From Paenibacillus sp. FSL R7-0337 (GTDB taxonomy: Bacteria; Bacillota; Bacilli; Paenibacillales; Paenibacillaceae): a DNA stretch of 64,000 nt. Below the pieces are notes generated by a model, which saw nothing but the letters and a program-made list of their open reading frames with translations, was not told where the DNA came from and did not search any database. Made by a program: the position numbers and the translations under genes. The first letter of the stretch is position 1. Each line of letters opens with the position of its first letter. Shown here piece after piece: positions 33,013 through 40,956 of the stretch. The DNA lies in NCBI RefSeq assembly GCF_037969875.1, contig NZ_CP150218.1, positions 6,200,001-6,264,000 of the forward strand, in the 5' to 3' direction.

Positions 33013-34776
33013 TTGACCAATCCTTTTAAAAAGTACAGGATCGACCGTCTTTTTTTTCACAGTTTTGCTATTATAATTATTCTGGTGATAGCGGTTACAG
33101 CTTGGACCAGCTACAGCAATTCCTCCAAAGCCCTTGTGCAGACCACCTCCCACTATCAGCAGCGGCTGCTGGATGAATTGAATAATGAAATTACCACCCG
33201 GCTGGATATGATCGAGCAGATCTCACTATCCACCTCACGGGACAACGAGCTGACGACCTTTCTATCGAACAGGCAGGATGATTTCGAGCGGTACCGAAAG
33301 CGTATAAGCGTTGAGAGTGCACTCGGCAATCTGACCTATGCCATTCCGTTAATCCAGGGGATTGACCTCTACATGGATCAGCCGATGCCGAGCAGCGGGC
33401 AGAGCTATATTCAGTTCCGCAATATTCTCGATCTGGATAAGCAGTCCTGGTCCAAGAATCTGGTGAAAAGCGATTTCGCCTGGTCGGGGGAATATTCCAT
33501 TCCCAGTGTGCAGGGAGACATTCCGGTACTAAGCTTCGCCCGGAAAATCATGAACGAGAACGACTACCTGGGTGTGCTGGTCGTTCATATCAAGGCCAAG
33601 GAGATCCGTGCGCTACTGACCGGCAACTCCTCCGGGTCGAACCGGATCATGGCGGACAGCGCCGGCAAGCAGATTCTGAGCATCGGAGAGACGCTGGAGC
33701 AGAGCGAGTGGTCTCAATGGATCGACCTCAAGAGCAACAAATCCGGCTATGTTCACATTCCCGGCGATAAGGATACCGGAAATACGCTGCTGGTCTACTC
33801 CAGGATGGATAATTCCATCTGGACGCTGATTGAGTTCACCTCCTGGAAGCAGATTACGGCGAGCAGTCTGGAACTGGCGGAATGGATCGGGCTAATCGGG
33901 ATTGGAGCGATTCTGCTGGTCCTGCTCCTGACGCATTATCTGAGCAGGCAATTCTCCAAGCCGATTAAGCAGCTTGTAAGCGCTATGAAAATGTATTCAG
34001 TTGGCGGGCACAAGGAAGAGCTGCCCAGCGACTATGAGAATGAATTCGGTTATTTATTCTCCGGCTACCGCAAGCAGACCGAGCGTATCGAGGAGCTGTA
34101 CCTGTCGCTGGAGCGGCGGTATGAGCAGCAGCGCAAAGCGGAGATTGAGGCCTTGCAGGCCAATATCAATCCCCATTTTCTCTACAATATGCTGGACCAG
34201 CTCAACTGGATGGCCATTGAGGCCGGACAGGATGAGCTGAGCCGGATTCTGGAGCTGATGGGACAGATGTTCAGGATCGGCTTATCCAACGGGGCAAGCT
34301 TCATCATGGTATCGGAGGAATTGCAGCACATCCAGTGTTATCTCGAAATCCAGCAACTCCGCTGGGGTGATGGCCTGGAGTACACCATTGATGTTGAACA
34401 GGGGATTCAGGAGTCCTATCTTCCAAAGCTGACCCTGCAGCCGTTCGTGGAGAATTCAATTGTGCACGGCTTCAATAAGCAGCGCAGCGGACATGTCTTG
34501 ATCTCCTTAACTAAGGTACAGGAGACGCTGCAGATTAGAATTGATGATAACGGGGCAGGCCTGAAGCAGCCGGAGGCGCGTCCGCCAGGGCGGCATACCG
34601 GCGGTTATGGCATACGGAATGTGCGGGAGCGGATTGCCGGATATTTCGGAAATGACTATGGGGTTACGCTGAAGGAACGTGAAGAGGGAGGGACACGGGT
34701 AGAGATTGTTCTGCCGCTGCTCACAGAGGCTCCGGCACAGATACTGACTGCTTCTCTCGCCGCGAAGGAAGGCTGA
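33013..34776 (+). CDS. YesM-type sensor histidine kinase
   Basis: The 587-residue membrane kinase has a first span at about 15-36, an extracellular sensing domain (about 40-290), a second span (about 293-313), a HAMP region, then a His_kinase domain with H388 in NINPHFLYNMLDQLNW and an ATPase domain (LTLQPFVENSIVHGF, DDNGAG, GYGIRNVRERI). This arrangement is that of YesM/LytS-type kinases that control carbohydrate uptake in Paenibacillus and Bacillus. The start is TTG 33013 with GGAAGGGG just before it. It is encoded 39 bases before its AraC-type partner. Confidence 0.95.
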   Translation: MTNPFKKYRIDRLFFHSFAIIIILVIAVTAWTSYSNSSKALVQTTSHYQQRLLDELNNEITTRLDMIEQISLSTSRDNELTTFLSNRQDDFERYRKRISVESALGNLTYAIPLIQGIDLYMDQPMPSSGQSYIQFRNILDLDKQSWSKNLVKSDFAWSGEYSIPSVQGDIPVLSFARKIMNENDYLGVLVVHIKAKEIRALLTGNSSGSNRIMADSAGKQILSIGETLEQSEWSQWIDLKSNKSGYVHIPGDKDTGNTLLVYSRMDNSIWTLIEFTSWKQITASSLELAEWIGLIGIGAILLVLLLTHYLSRQFSKPIKQLVSAMKMYSVGGHKEELPSDYENEFGYLFSGYRKQTERIEELYLSLERRYEQQRKAEIEALQANINPHFLYNMLDQLNWMAIEAGQDELSRILELMGQMFRIGLSNGASFIMVSEELQHIQCYLEIQQLRWGDGLEYTIDVEQGIQESYLPKLTLQPFVENSIVHGFNKQRSGHVLISLTKVQETLQIRIDDNGAGLKQPEARPPGRHTGGYGIRNVRERIAGYFGNDYGVTLKEREEGGTRVEIVLPLLTEAPAQILTASLAAKEG

Positions 34777-34815
34777 TACGGCTGCTGCAGGCCAGAGAAG
34801 CTTAAGGAGGCAGAC

Positions 34816-36423
34816 ATGATGTGGAAGATCGCTATTGTTGACGATGAAAGGCAGGTACTTCAGGGGATGAAGCGGGCGATTCCATGGGAGGAGCTGGGTG
34901 CGGAATGGGCCGGTGAGGCGCTTAACGGGGAAGACGGCCTGGCGATGATCCGCGCAACCAGCCCCGACATTGTAATCACGGATATCTATATGCCGGTGAT
35001 GAGCGGCCTTACGATGATGGAGCAATTAAGGAACGAGGGCTTCAAGGGCAAAATTATAATACTAAGCGGATATTCAGACTTCGAGCATGCCAGACAAGCC
35101 CTCAGGCTTCAGGTCAGTGACTACGTCTCCAAGCCGATCAGTCTGCCTACGCTTAGAACGATCCTTCACAAGGTGATTGCAGAGCTGCTCCGAGAGCAGG
35201 AGACGGTGATCAGACAAGGTGAGCTGGAGCTGAAAATGATGCTGTACGAGCCTTTTGTCGAGAAGGAATGGGTCCGGTCCGCAGCGGTCGGTACCCTGGA
35301 GCCTTCGTACCGGAACAATTCCCATCTTCCGCCTTCGTATCATTACTGGCTCGACGGCAGGCATGCAAGCATCGGGATCGAGCTGATCCGCGATGACCGG
35401 GCCAGCTCCTTCTCGGTCTCGGACTGGAACCTGCTGCGCTTCGCGGTCAGTAACATTGCCTGTGAGGTCACGCGCAAGCATTACGCCAATATGGAATACA
35501 CTGAGCTGAACAGCTATCGGGCCTTGCTGATTATTCACCCTGAAGCACAATGTACACAGCAGCTGGAAGAGCTGGCGACCCGGCTGGTCGATAGCATTCA
35601 CTCCTATCTCCGATTGATGGTTCGTATCGGTATAGGTGGTCTGAAGGATACGTGGACGAAGATCCCCGAATCGACAGAGGAGGCCTTCCGTGCCATGGAT
35701 CACGGGGCGTTACGGATTAGCCCGGCATATGAGGTATACTGCTACCGGGAGAGCCACAGCAGCGGGCAGGACCGGGGAGTCCTTTTCCCGGTGAAATTCT
35801 CCTACAAGCTGGCTGCTGCGATGAAGGCTTCACAAGAGGCAGAGGCACAGCAGCTTGTATACGGTTATATTACCGAGCTGCAGGCGCAGCAAGGGGTCTC
35901 CGCCAACTATGTGCAGATGCTCGGCAGCGAGCTATGGGGCATTATCACCTACTCCCTGTATGAGTCGGGCTTCGTACTCGATGATCTGTTCACCAATGAC
36001 CAGATTGCCCAGGAGATTGGTAACCTGGCCGTACCCGACCAGCTGGCAAGCTGGTTGTCCGCCAAAATCACAGCGATCTGTGCCAGCCGTCAATGGAAGG
36101 GCAGCAGTAAGCACCGGCAGGTCGTGGATTTCATGACCAACTACATTCATGAGCATTACGCAGAGGAGCTTACGCTGGCTGATCTGTCGGATAAGGTGTT
36201 CATCTCCCGGAATCATTTGTCGATCATCTTCAAGAACATCACCGGGGAGACCTTCAATAACTACCTGACCCGGGTACGGATCGAGAAGGCCAGGGAACTA
36301 TTAATGGAGCGTAATATGCTGGTCTATGAAGTGGCGGAGCGGGTAGGCTACAAGAACATTCCTTATTTCAGCACGCTATTCAAAAAGATTACCGGCATGA
36401 ATCCCACCGAGCTGATCAAATGA
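34816..36423 (+). CDS. YesN-type response regulator with AraC DNA-binding domain
   Basis: A 535-residue regulator: receiver domain (1-120) with D56 in IVITDIYMPVMSG, a long middle region (about 130-420), and a C-terminal AraC/XylS double helix-turn-helix (about 430-535; LADLSDKVFISRNHLSIIFK and YEVAERVGYKNIPYFSTLFK). Together with the kinase upstream it should activate the neighbouring importer when substrate is present. The duplicated 38-bp elements before the binding-protein and permease genes are the natural candidates for its sites. TAAGGAGG precedes ATG 34816. Confidence 0.95.
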   Translation: MMWKIAIVDDERQVLQGMKRAIPWEELGAEWAGEALNGEDGLAMIRATSPDIVITDIYMPVMSGLTMMEQLRNEGFKGKIIILSGYSDFEHARQALRLQVSDYVSKPISLPTLRTILHKVIAELLREQETVIRQGELELKMMLYEPFVEKEWVRSAAVGTLEPSYRNNSHLPPSYHYWLDGRHASIGIELIRDDRASSFSVSDWNLLRFAVSNIACEVTRKHYANMEYTELNSYRALLIIHPEAQCTQQLEELATRLVDSIHSYLRLMVRIGIGGLKDTWTKIPESTEEAFRAMDHGALRISPAYEVYCYRESHSSGQDRGVLFPVKFSYKLAAAMKASQEAEAQQLVYGYITELQAQQGVSANYVQMLGSELWGIITYSLYESGFVLDDLFTNDQIAQEIGNLAVPDQLASWLSAKITAICASRQWKGSSKHRQVVDFMTNYIHEHYAEELTLADLSDKVFISRNHLSIIFKNITGETFNNYLTRVRIEKARELLMERNMLVYEVAERVGYKNIPYFSTLFKKITGMNPTELIK

Positions 36424-36536
36424 TGACACATATAATCCACCAGAGACAAGTATGATGGTAGAAGCCGCGATGACGGAGCAGGGACTTGCGGCTAAAGCTG
36501 CATCAACATCAATGTGCCATCAGGGAGGACAGCGTT

Positions 36537-37619
36537 ATGCCCGTTAGTTTCAGTATTATCGGCGGAGCCGGATTCCGCGCACAGTATTATCTACGAATTG
36601 CCCGGGTCTTGCCGGATTTGTTCCGGATTGGCGGCCTTGTGGTCAGAGACCGGGCCCAGGGACTGGCGATAGAAACAGAGTGGGGCGTTCAGACGTACCG
36701 CTCGCTTGACGAGCTGCTGCGGAGTGAGGACCCGGATTTCGCAGTGGTCTCTGTCGGCGGCGGGGCGGCAATGAACTATTTGTACAGGCTGGCAGAGACC
36801 GGCCTTCCAGCATTGACAGAGACACCGCCTGCCTCCAGTCTAGAAGAGCTGGAGCAGTTGCATAAGGAGCTGACCGTACACGGGGCCTCGATACAAGTCG
36901 CAGAGCAGTACCCGTATCATCCGGTTCAAGAGGCGCGGCTATCGCTGATCCGCTCAGGCAGGCTGGGCAGAATCACGGAGACGACAGTCTCCGTATCTCA
37001 TTTGTATCACGGGGCAGCCCTGATCCGCAGGATGCTCGGCATCGGGTTCGAGGAGGCAGTCATCCGGGGGATGCGGTTCGACTCCAGCTGGGTTAGCGGC
37101 CCAACCCGCAGCGGCCCCCCGGCTGAAGACAAGCTGATTCCGCTGCACAGGGATCTGGCTTGGCTGGATTTCGGAGACTGCTTAGGCATTTATGATTTCA
37201 CCAAGGACCAGCACCGTTCCTGGACGCGTTCGAATCATCTTAACGTGCGCGGAGAACGGGGAGAGATCTTCGACAACCGGGTGCTGATCCAGCAGGAGAA
37301 CCTGGTGCCTCTGCAAATGGAGCTGAAGCGCATAAACCGTGGGGAACTGGAGAATGCCGAAGGCTATTACCTTCAGGGGATTATTTGCGGAGAGCAATGG
37401 CTCTATACCAATCCGTTCGCCCCAGCCCGGCTGTACGATGACGAGCTCGCCATTGCGTCCTGTCTGGACAAGATGGCCCTCTATGCCGCTGGCGGCCCCA
37501 GCTTCTACGGACTGGAGGAAGCCTCGCAGGATGTATACCTCGGCCAGATGATCGAGAAGGCCATTGAGTCCGGCGAAGCCATAAGAACAGAGCGGATGTG
37601 CTGGGCGGAGGGAAAGTAG
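36537..37619 (+). CDS. Gfo/Idh/MocA family NAD(P)-dependent oxidoreductase
   Basis: The 360-residue enzyme has an N-terminal Rossmann fold (FSIIGGAGFRAQYYLRIA, V-V-R-D at strand 2, then LTETPPASSLEEL in place of the usual EKP motif) and a C-terminal alpha/beta domain with the conserved QYPYHPVQEARLSLIRSGRL segment. Members oxidise or epimerise sugars and inositols. The position after the importer and its regulator suggests it acts on the imported compound. AGGGAGGA lies 7 bases before ATG 36537. Its last codons (RMCWAEGK) lie inside the first unit of a 43-base tandem repeat array, so the array may have formed from the gene's 3' end. Confidence 0.88.
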   Translation: MPVSFSIIGGAGFRAQYYLRIARVLPDLFRIGGLVVRDRAQGLAIETEWGVQTYRSLDELLRSEDPDFAVVSVGGGAAMNYLYRLAETGLPALTETPPASSLEELEQLHKELTVHGASIQVAEQYPYHPVQEARLSLIRSGRLGRITETTVSVSHLYHGAALIRRMLGIGFEEAVIRGMRFDSSWVSGPTRSGPPAEDKLIPLHRDLAWLDFGDCLGIYDFTKDQHRSWTRSNHLNVRGERGEIFDNRVLIQQENLVPLQMELKRINRGELENAEGYYLQGIICGEQWLYTNPFAPARLYDDELAIASCLDKMALYAAGGPSFYGLEEASQDVYLGQMIEKAIESGEAIRTERMCWAEGK

Positions 37620-37759
37620 GGGGTTACACGCGGTAGTCGGATGTGTGGATGGAGGGAAAGTAGGGTGATGTGCGATAGTCGGATGTTTTGGACGGAGGGG
37701 AAATAGGGTGACGTGCGGTAGTCGGATGTGCTGCTGGCTGGTGCGCTGCTGGCTGGTGC
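37593..37759. repeat. Degenerate tandem repeat array beginning inside the oxidoreductase gene
   Basis: Three units of 45, 42 and 43 bases start at 37593, 37638 and 37680, each opening CGGATGTG/CGGATGTT and ending GCGGTAGT or GCGATAGT; a fourth partial unit starts at 37723. The first unit includes the last eight codons and the stop codon of the oxidoreductase gene. A different perfect 15-base direct repeat, GCTGCTGGCTGGTGC, follows at 37730-37744 and 37745-37759. The rest of the gap to 38042 contains only a terminator. Confidence 0.85.
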
Positions 37760-37889
37760 GCGTTACGGCTTGGGTTACATGGCTCACATTTTGCTTTGCG
37801 TTGCAATCTGAACTATTACTCCAGGAGTGGAAGTTCTCATTGACGGTAGCTGCAAGGCAGTACTATAATTTTACAAACGGATGAAGCAC

Positions 37890-37924
37890 ATCCCGCACCC
37901 TGATTGAGTGGTGCGGGATTTTTT
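37890..37924 (+). terminator. Rho-independent terminator downstream of the repeat array
   Basis: A perfect 10-bp stem, ATCCCGCACC (37890-37899) with GGTGCGGGAT (37910-37919), is followed by TTTTT. It lies about 270 bases after the oxidoreductase stop. Confidence 0.9.
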
Positions 37925-38042
37925 GTGCGTGGATAAGTCAGTAACTTTATGTTTTGGCGCGCCAGGAAGCAAACGGGCAAATATCGATGTTCAAGTACAG
38001 ATTGCGGGAAGACGGCTGATTTTGCAGAGGAGGAAGAGCGGG

Positions 38043-38723
38043 ATGGGATTTGCTGAAGAGCATCAGAGATGGCTGGAGTATCACAAGAAACGCAGGGCAG
38101 GGGAACGACTGGACCGTCTGGACCGGGGGCACCGGCACGGCGAGCAGATGTTTGTGGAGCGGGTATGGTGGCCGATTTTCGGTAACCTGGATGATCTGCA
38201 TCCCGAGTACGAGGTAGCAGACTGGCGGGGCAGGCCGTATTTTGTTGATTTTGTGTGGAAGCCGGGACAGGTTAAGTTCGCTATTGAGATCAAGGGATAT
38301 GGACCGCATGTTCAGAATACGGACCGCACCCGCTACCGCCAGGAGCTGAACCGGGAGACGTATCTGCAGATTGCCGGATACCGCGTCATCGCCATCCCGT
38401 ACGATGATCTGGAGTCCGCACCGGAGCAGACCATCTCCTTGCTGAAAGCTTTGTTAACCCCATGTTTGTTGAAACAGAGGGCTGAGGGCGGCCGCCAGTA
38501 TACAAGGATAGAGCGCGACATACTGCACATGGCGAGCCGGATGAATGGGATGATACGGCCGGTGGATGTGGTGAAGGGGCTTGGGATCAATCGGAGGACG
38601 GCGACAAAGCATTTAACTACTCTATGTGACAAAGGTAAATTCAAACCAGTGTTGACACCCGGGAGTAACCGGATCTGCCGCTATGAGCTTGTTCAAAGTA
38701 TGATGGATTCCGAGATATGGTAG
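38043..38723 (+). CDS. PD-(D/E)XK nuclease-like protein with C-terminal winged helix (hypothetical)
   Basis: A 226-residue protein I know only as a recurrent Paenibacillus hypothetical. Residues 60-125 look like a PD-(D/E)XK core: D69 in YFVDFVW, then E82-I-K84 in FAIEIKGYGPH, followed by a helix with RYRQELNRETYLQIAGY and the strand RVIAIPYDDLE. Residues about 160-225 look like a DeoR-type winged helix (MIRPVDVVKGLGINRRTATK, LTTLCDKGKFKP). The pairing suggests a DNA-acting enzyme; no activity is shown. GAGGAGG at 38026-38033 favours ATG 38043 over the 37908 start. It stands alone between two tandem-repeat arrays. Confidence 0.65.
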   Translation: MGFAEEHQRWLEYHKKRRAGERLDRLDRGHRHGEQMFVERVWWPIFGNLDDLHPEYEVADWRGRPYFVDFVWKPGQVKFAIEIKGYGPHVQNTDRTRYRQELNRETYLQIAGYRVIAIPYDDLESAPEQTISLLKALLTPCLLKQRAEGGRQYTRIERDILHMASRMNGMIRPVDVVKGLGINRRTATKHLTTLCDKGKFKPVLTPGSNRICRYELVQSMMDSEIW

Positions 38724-38732
38724 GCAATTCGA

Positions 38733-38980
38733 CCGAAAGCGGGCAGTAGGCGGAAATGAGGAGCAGAAGTGCACTTGAATTAGCCAAAGGTAGGCAGTAG
38801 GCGGAAATGAGGAGCAGAAGTGCACCTGAATTAGCCGAAAGCGGGCAGTAGGCGGAAATGAGGAGCAGAAGTGCACCTGAATTAGCCGAAAGCGGGCAGT
38901 AGGCGGAAATGAGGAGCAGAAGTGCACCTGAATTAGCCAAAGGTAGGCAGTAGGCGGAAATGAGGAGCAGAAGTGCACCT
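38733..38980. repeat. Tandem array of a 51-bp repeat, 4.9 copies
   Basis: Units start at 38733, 38784, 38835, 38886 and 38937, exactly 51 bases apart; the last is 44 bases long. Units are nearly identical, differing mainly in CCGAAAGCGGG (units 1, 3, 4) versus CCAAAGGTAGG (units 2, 5) and one C/T change in unit 1. There are no spacers, so this is not a CRISPR array. It lies between the nuclease-like gene and the convergent histidine kinase. Each unit contains ATG AGG AGC ... CAG TAG, a 14-codon frame whose stop is six bases before the next unit's ATG. Confidence 0.95.
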
Positions 38981-39020
38981 CCCTCTCGTTCCCCCCACAA
39001 GCGGCCCCGAACACACGGGC

Positions 39021-40070
39021 CTAATGCGCCCCGCCCCCCCCCGGCAGCTTGATCGTGAACGCTGAGCCCTGGCCCGGCTCGCTGCGCACCTCAATGGTGC
39101 CTTTGCTCAGGCTGATGATGCGCGCGGCCAGCGGCAGGCCGAGGCCGTTGCCTCCGTCGGAGCGGGCGGGGTCGCCCTGGTAGAACTTCTCGAAGATGTG
39201 CTTGCGCACCTTCGGGGTCATGCCGATGCCGGTGTCCGCGATAACCACCGAGATCCAGGTCCCGTCCGAGTGCAGCGCGACCGAGATCGTTCCGCCCTCC
39301 GGCGTGAACTTGATCGCATTGCCGAGCACATTAAGCCACACCTGCATCATCAGCTCTTCATTGCCATAATACCGCTGCTCATCCAGCTCAATATCCAGGT
39401 TCAGCTGCTTGGCTGACCAGAGGGATTCCAGCAGCAGCAGTGCCTGGCGGAGCTGCTCATCCAGCGGATATTCGGCCAGCTCTGAGAGCATCTCCTGGTT
39501 CTCCAGCTTGGATATCTTGAGGATGTTACCGGACAGATTGGACAGCTGCCGTGAGCTCTCGATAATCATTCCGGTGTATTCATCATGCTCCGCCTTGCTC
39601 AGATTCTCCTCCTGCAGCAGCATGGCGTACCCTTCAATCGCCGCAATAGGCGTCTTGAATTCGTGAGACACATTCACGACGAAGTCATTGCGCAGGGTCT
39701 CGATGCTGCGCAGCTCCTGTACCATAAGGTTGAAGTGATGCGCTACTTCACTGATCTCATCCACACGGTGCGACTCATTCAGATAGATGTCGAAGTTGCC
39801 TCTGGCAATCTCTTTGGCGGCGCGGCTGAAGTCCGTGATCGGGGCCAGGATCTTTTTGCCGACCATAATACTGATCGTAGTCCCGATGACCACGCTGAAC
39901 AGCATCATCATGAGCACAGGCGGGAACATATTGCGGTGCCCAATCGTATTATTCCCCACCCGGAAATACAGGTACGCCAGCACAGACAGAATAAACACAA
40001 AGAACAGAATGATTACGAACACCATCGAGACGAAATACCACCATAGCCCTCGGTTTCTCCCCCGGATCAT
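39021..40070 (-). CDS. Sensor histidine kinase (HAMP-HisKA, two membrane spans)
   Basis: The 349-residue kinase has two transmembrane segments (about 10-34 and 50-70) joined by an outside loop of only about 15 residues, then HAMP (about 72-124), HisKA with H136 in VNVSHEFKTPIAAIEG and an ATPase domain (NVLGNAIKFTPEGG, ADTGIGM, GGNGLGLPLA). The tiny loop suggests it senses within the membrane or through a partner. Its start overlaps the response-regulator stop (ATGA). The divergent MacB-like transporter at 40957 is the likely target and perhaps the sensor partner. Confidence 0.93.
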   Translation of the reverse strand: MIRGRNRGLWWYFVSMVFVIILFFVFILSVLAYLYFRVGNNTIGHRNMFPPVLMMMLFSVVIGTTISIMVGKKILAPITDFSRAAKEIARGNFDIYLNESHRVDEISEVAHHFNLMVQELRSIETLRNDFVVNVSHEFKTPIAAIEGYAMLLQEENLSKAEHDEYTGMIIESSRQLSNLSGNILKISKLENQEMLSELAEYPLDEQLRQALLLLESLWSAKQLNLDIELDEQRYYGNEELMMQVWLNVLGNAIKFTPEGGTISVALHSDGTWISVVIADTGIGMTPKVRKHIFEKFYQGDPARSDGGNGLGLPLAARIISLSKGTIEVRSEPGQGSAFTIKLPGGGGAH

Positions 40071-40741
40071 CCCCGCTTCACCGCCTTATAGCCCAGCCCT
40101 CTGACCGTAACAATCTCAAAATCCGGGTTGTCCCTGAAGCGCTCCCGCAGCCGGTTAATGTGGACCACCACCGTATGCTCATCCGACTCGGAGTCCATCC
40201 CCCAGATTTCATCCATGAGCTGCTGCTTGGTGAATATTTTATTTGGATACGAGATCATTTTATAGAGGAGATAGAATTCCTTCTGCGGCAGCACGATACT
40301 CTCAGGCCCTTGAATCACGGTTAACGTATCATAGTCCAGCACCGTTTCTGCCCATTCGATTTTGCGTTCACTGATGATTTTGGCCCGGCGCAGCAGCGCC
40401 CCGACACGCAGGATCATCTCATTCACATTGACCGGCTTGACCATATAATCATCGATGCCAACGAGGAAGCCCTGCTGCTTATCGGCAAAAGTCTCCCGCG
40501 CCGTCACCATCAGGACCGGAAGCTGGCTATTGTTGTCCCGGAGCATCCGTGTCAGCTCGAAGCCGTCCATCACGGGCATCATAATATCGCAGATCATCAG
40601 ATCGATATATTCCTTATCCAGCATCTCCAGCGCATCCTCGCCATTCATAGCCGGAACCGCGCGGTAGCCTTGTCTGGTCAGTACAGTGCAGAAGAGCTGC
40701 CGCAGCTTGGCGTCGTCCTCCACTACAAGAATAGTAAACAT
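40067..40741 (-). CDS. OmpR/PhoB-type response regulator
   Basis: A 224-residue regulator with a receiver domain (D52 in LMICDIMMPVMDGFE; acidic pocket at VVEDDAK; K near VKPVNVNE) and a C-terminal winged helix (about 130-222; LPQKEFYLLYKMISYPNKIF, then HTVVVHINRLRERF). It is co-transcribed with the kinase whose start overlaps its stop. The 215-base gap to the divergent ABC gene contains a direct-repeat-like stretch (GTTTAGGTTTAGTTTA near 40849-40865) just before a TATACT box at 40877-40882, which could be its binding site. Confidence 0.95.
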   Translation of the reverse strand: MFTILVVEDDAKLRQLFCTVLTRQGYRAVPAMNGEDALEMLDKEYIDLMICDIMMPVMDGFELTRMLRDNNSQLPVLMVTARETFADKQQGFLVGIDDYMVKPVNVNEMILRVGALLRRAKIISERKIEWAETVLDYDTLTVIQGPESIVLPQKEFYLLYKMISYPNKIFTKQQLMDEIWGMDSESDEHTVVVHINRLRERFRDNPDFEIVTVRGLGYKAVKRG

Positions 40742-40956
40742 AGATTCTCCTCCTGGAACGGTTCCATGTAATTTAACGTATAGCTTGTATAGATGTTTTG
40801 CGGATTCTTCCAGTATACCTCACCAAGATCAACTTAATCTCAACCGGGAGTTTAGGTTTAGTTTATATTGGACGATTATACTGGGGAACAGCAGGACAGG
40901 AAGCACGTAGCACATACAGAGAATAAGAGTATAGGAATGGAAAGGGAGACTGGACA

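Noticed and set aside
37624..37806. 60-codon minus-strand frame across the 43-bp repeats
   Set aside because: Its repeated TSDYR blocks only mirror the DNA repeat; no ribosome site or family.
38733..38980. CRISPR array
   Set aside because: The copies are contiguous 51-bp units with no unique spacers and no cas genes nearby.
38622..39014. Two open frames on the minus strand across the 51-bp repeats
   Set aside because: Both are open only because the unit length is a multiple of three; they encode simple 17-residue repeats without a ribosome site.
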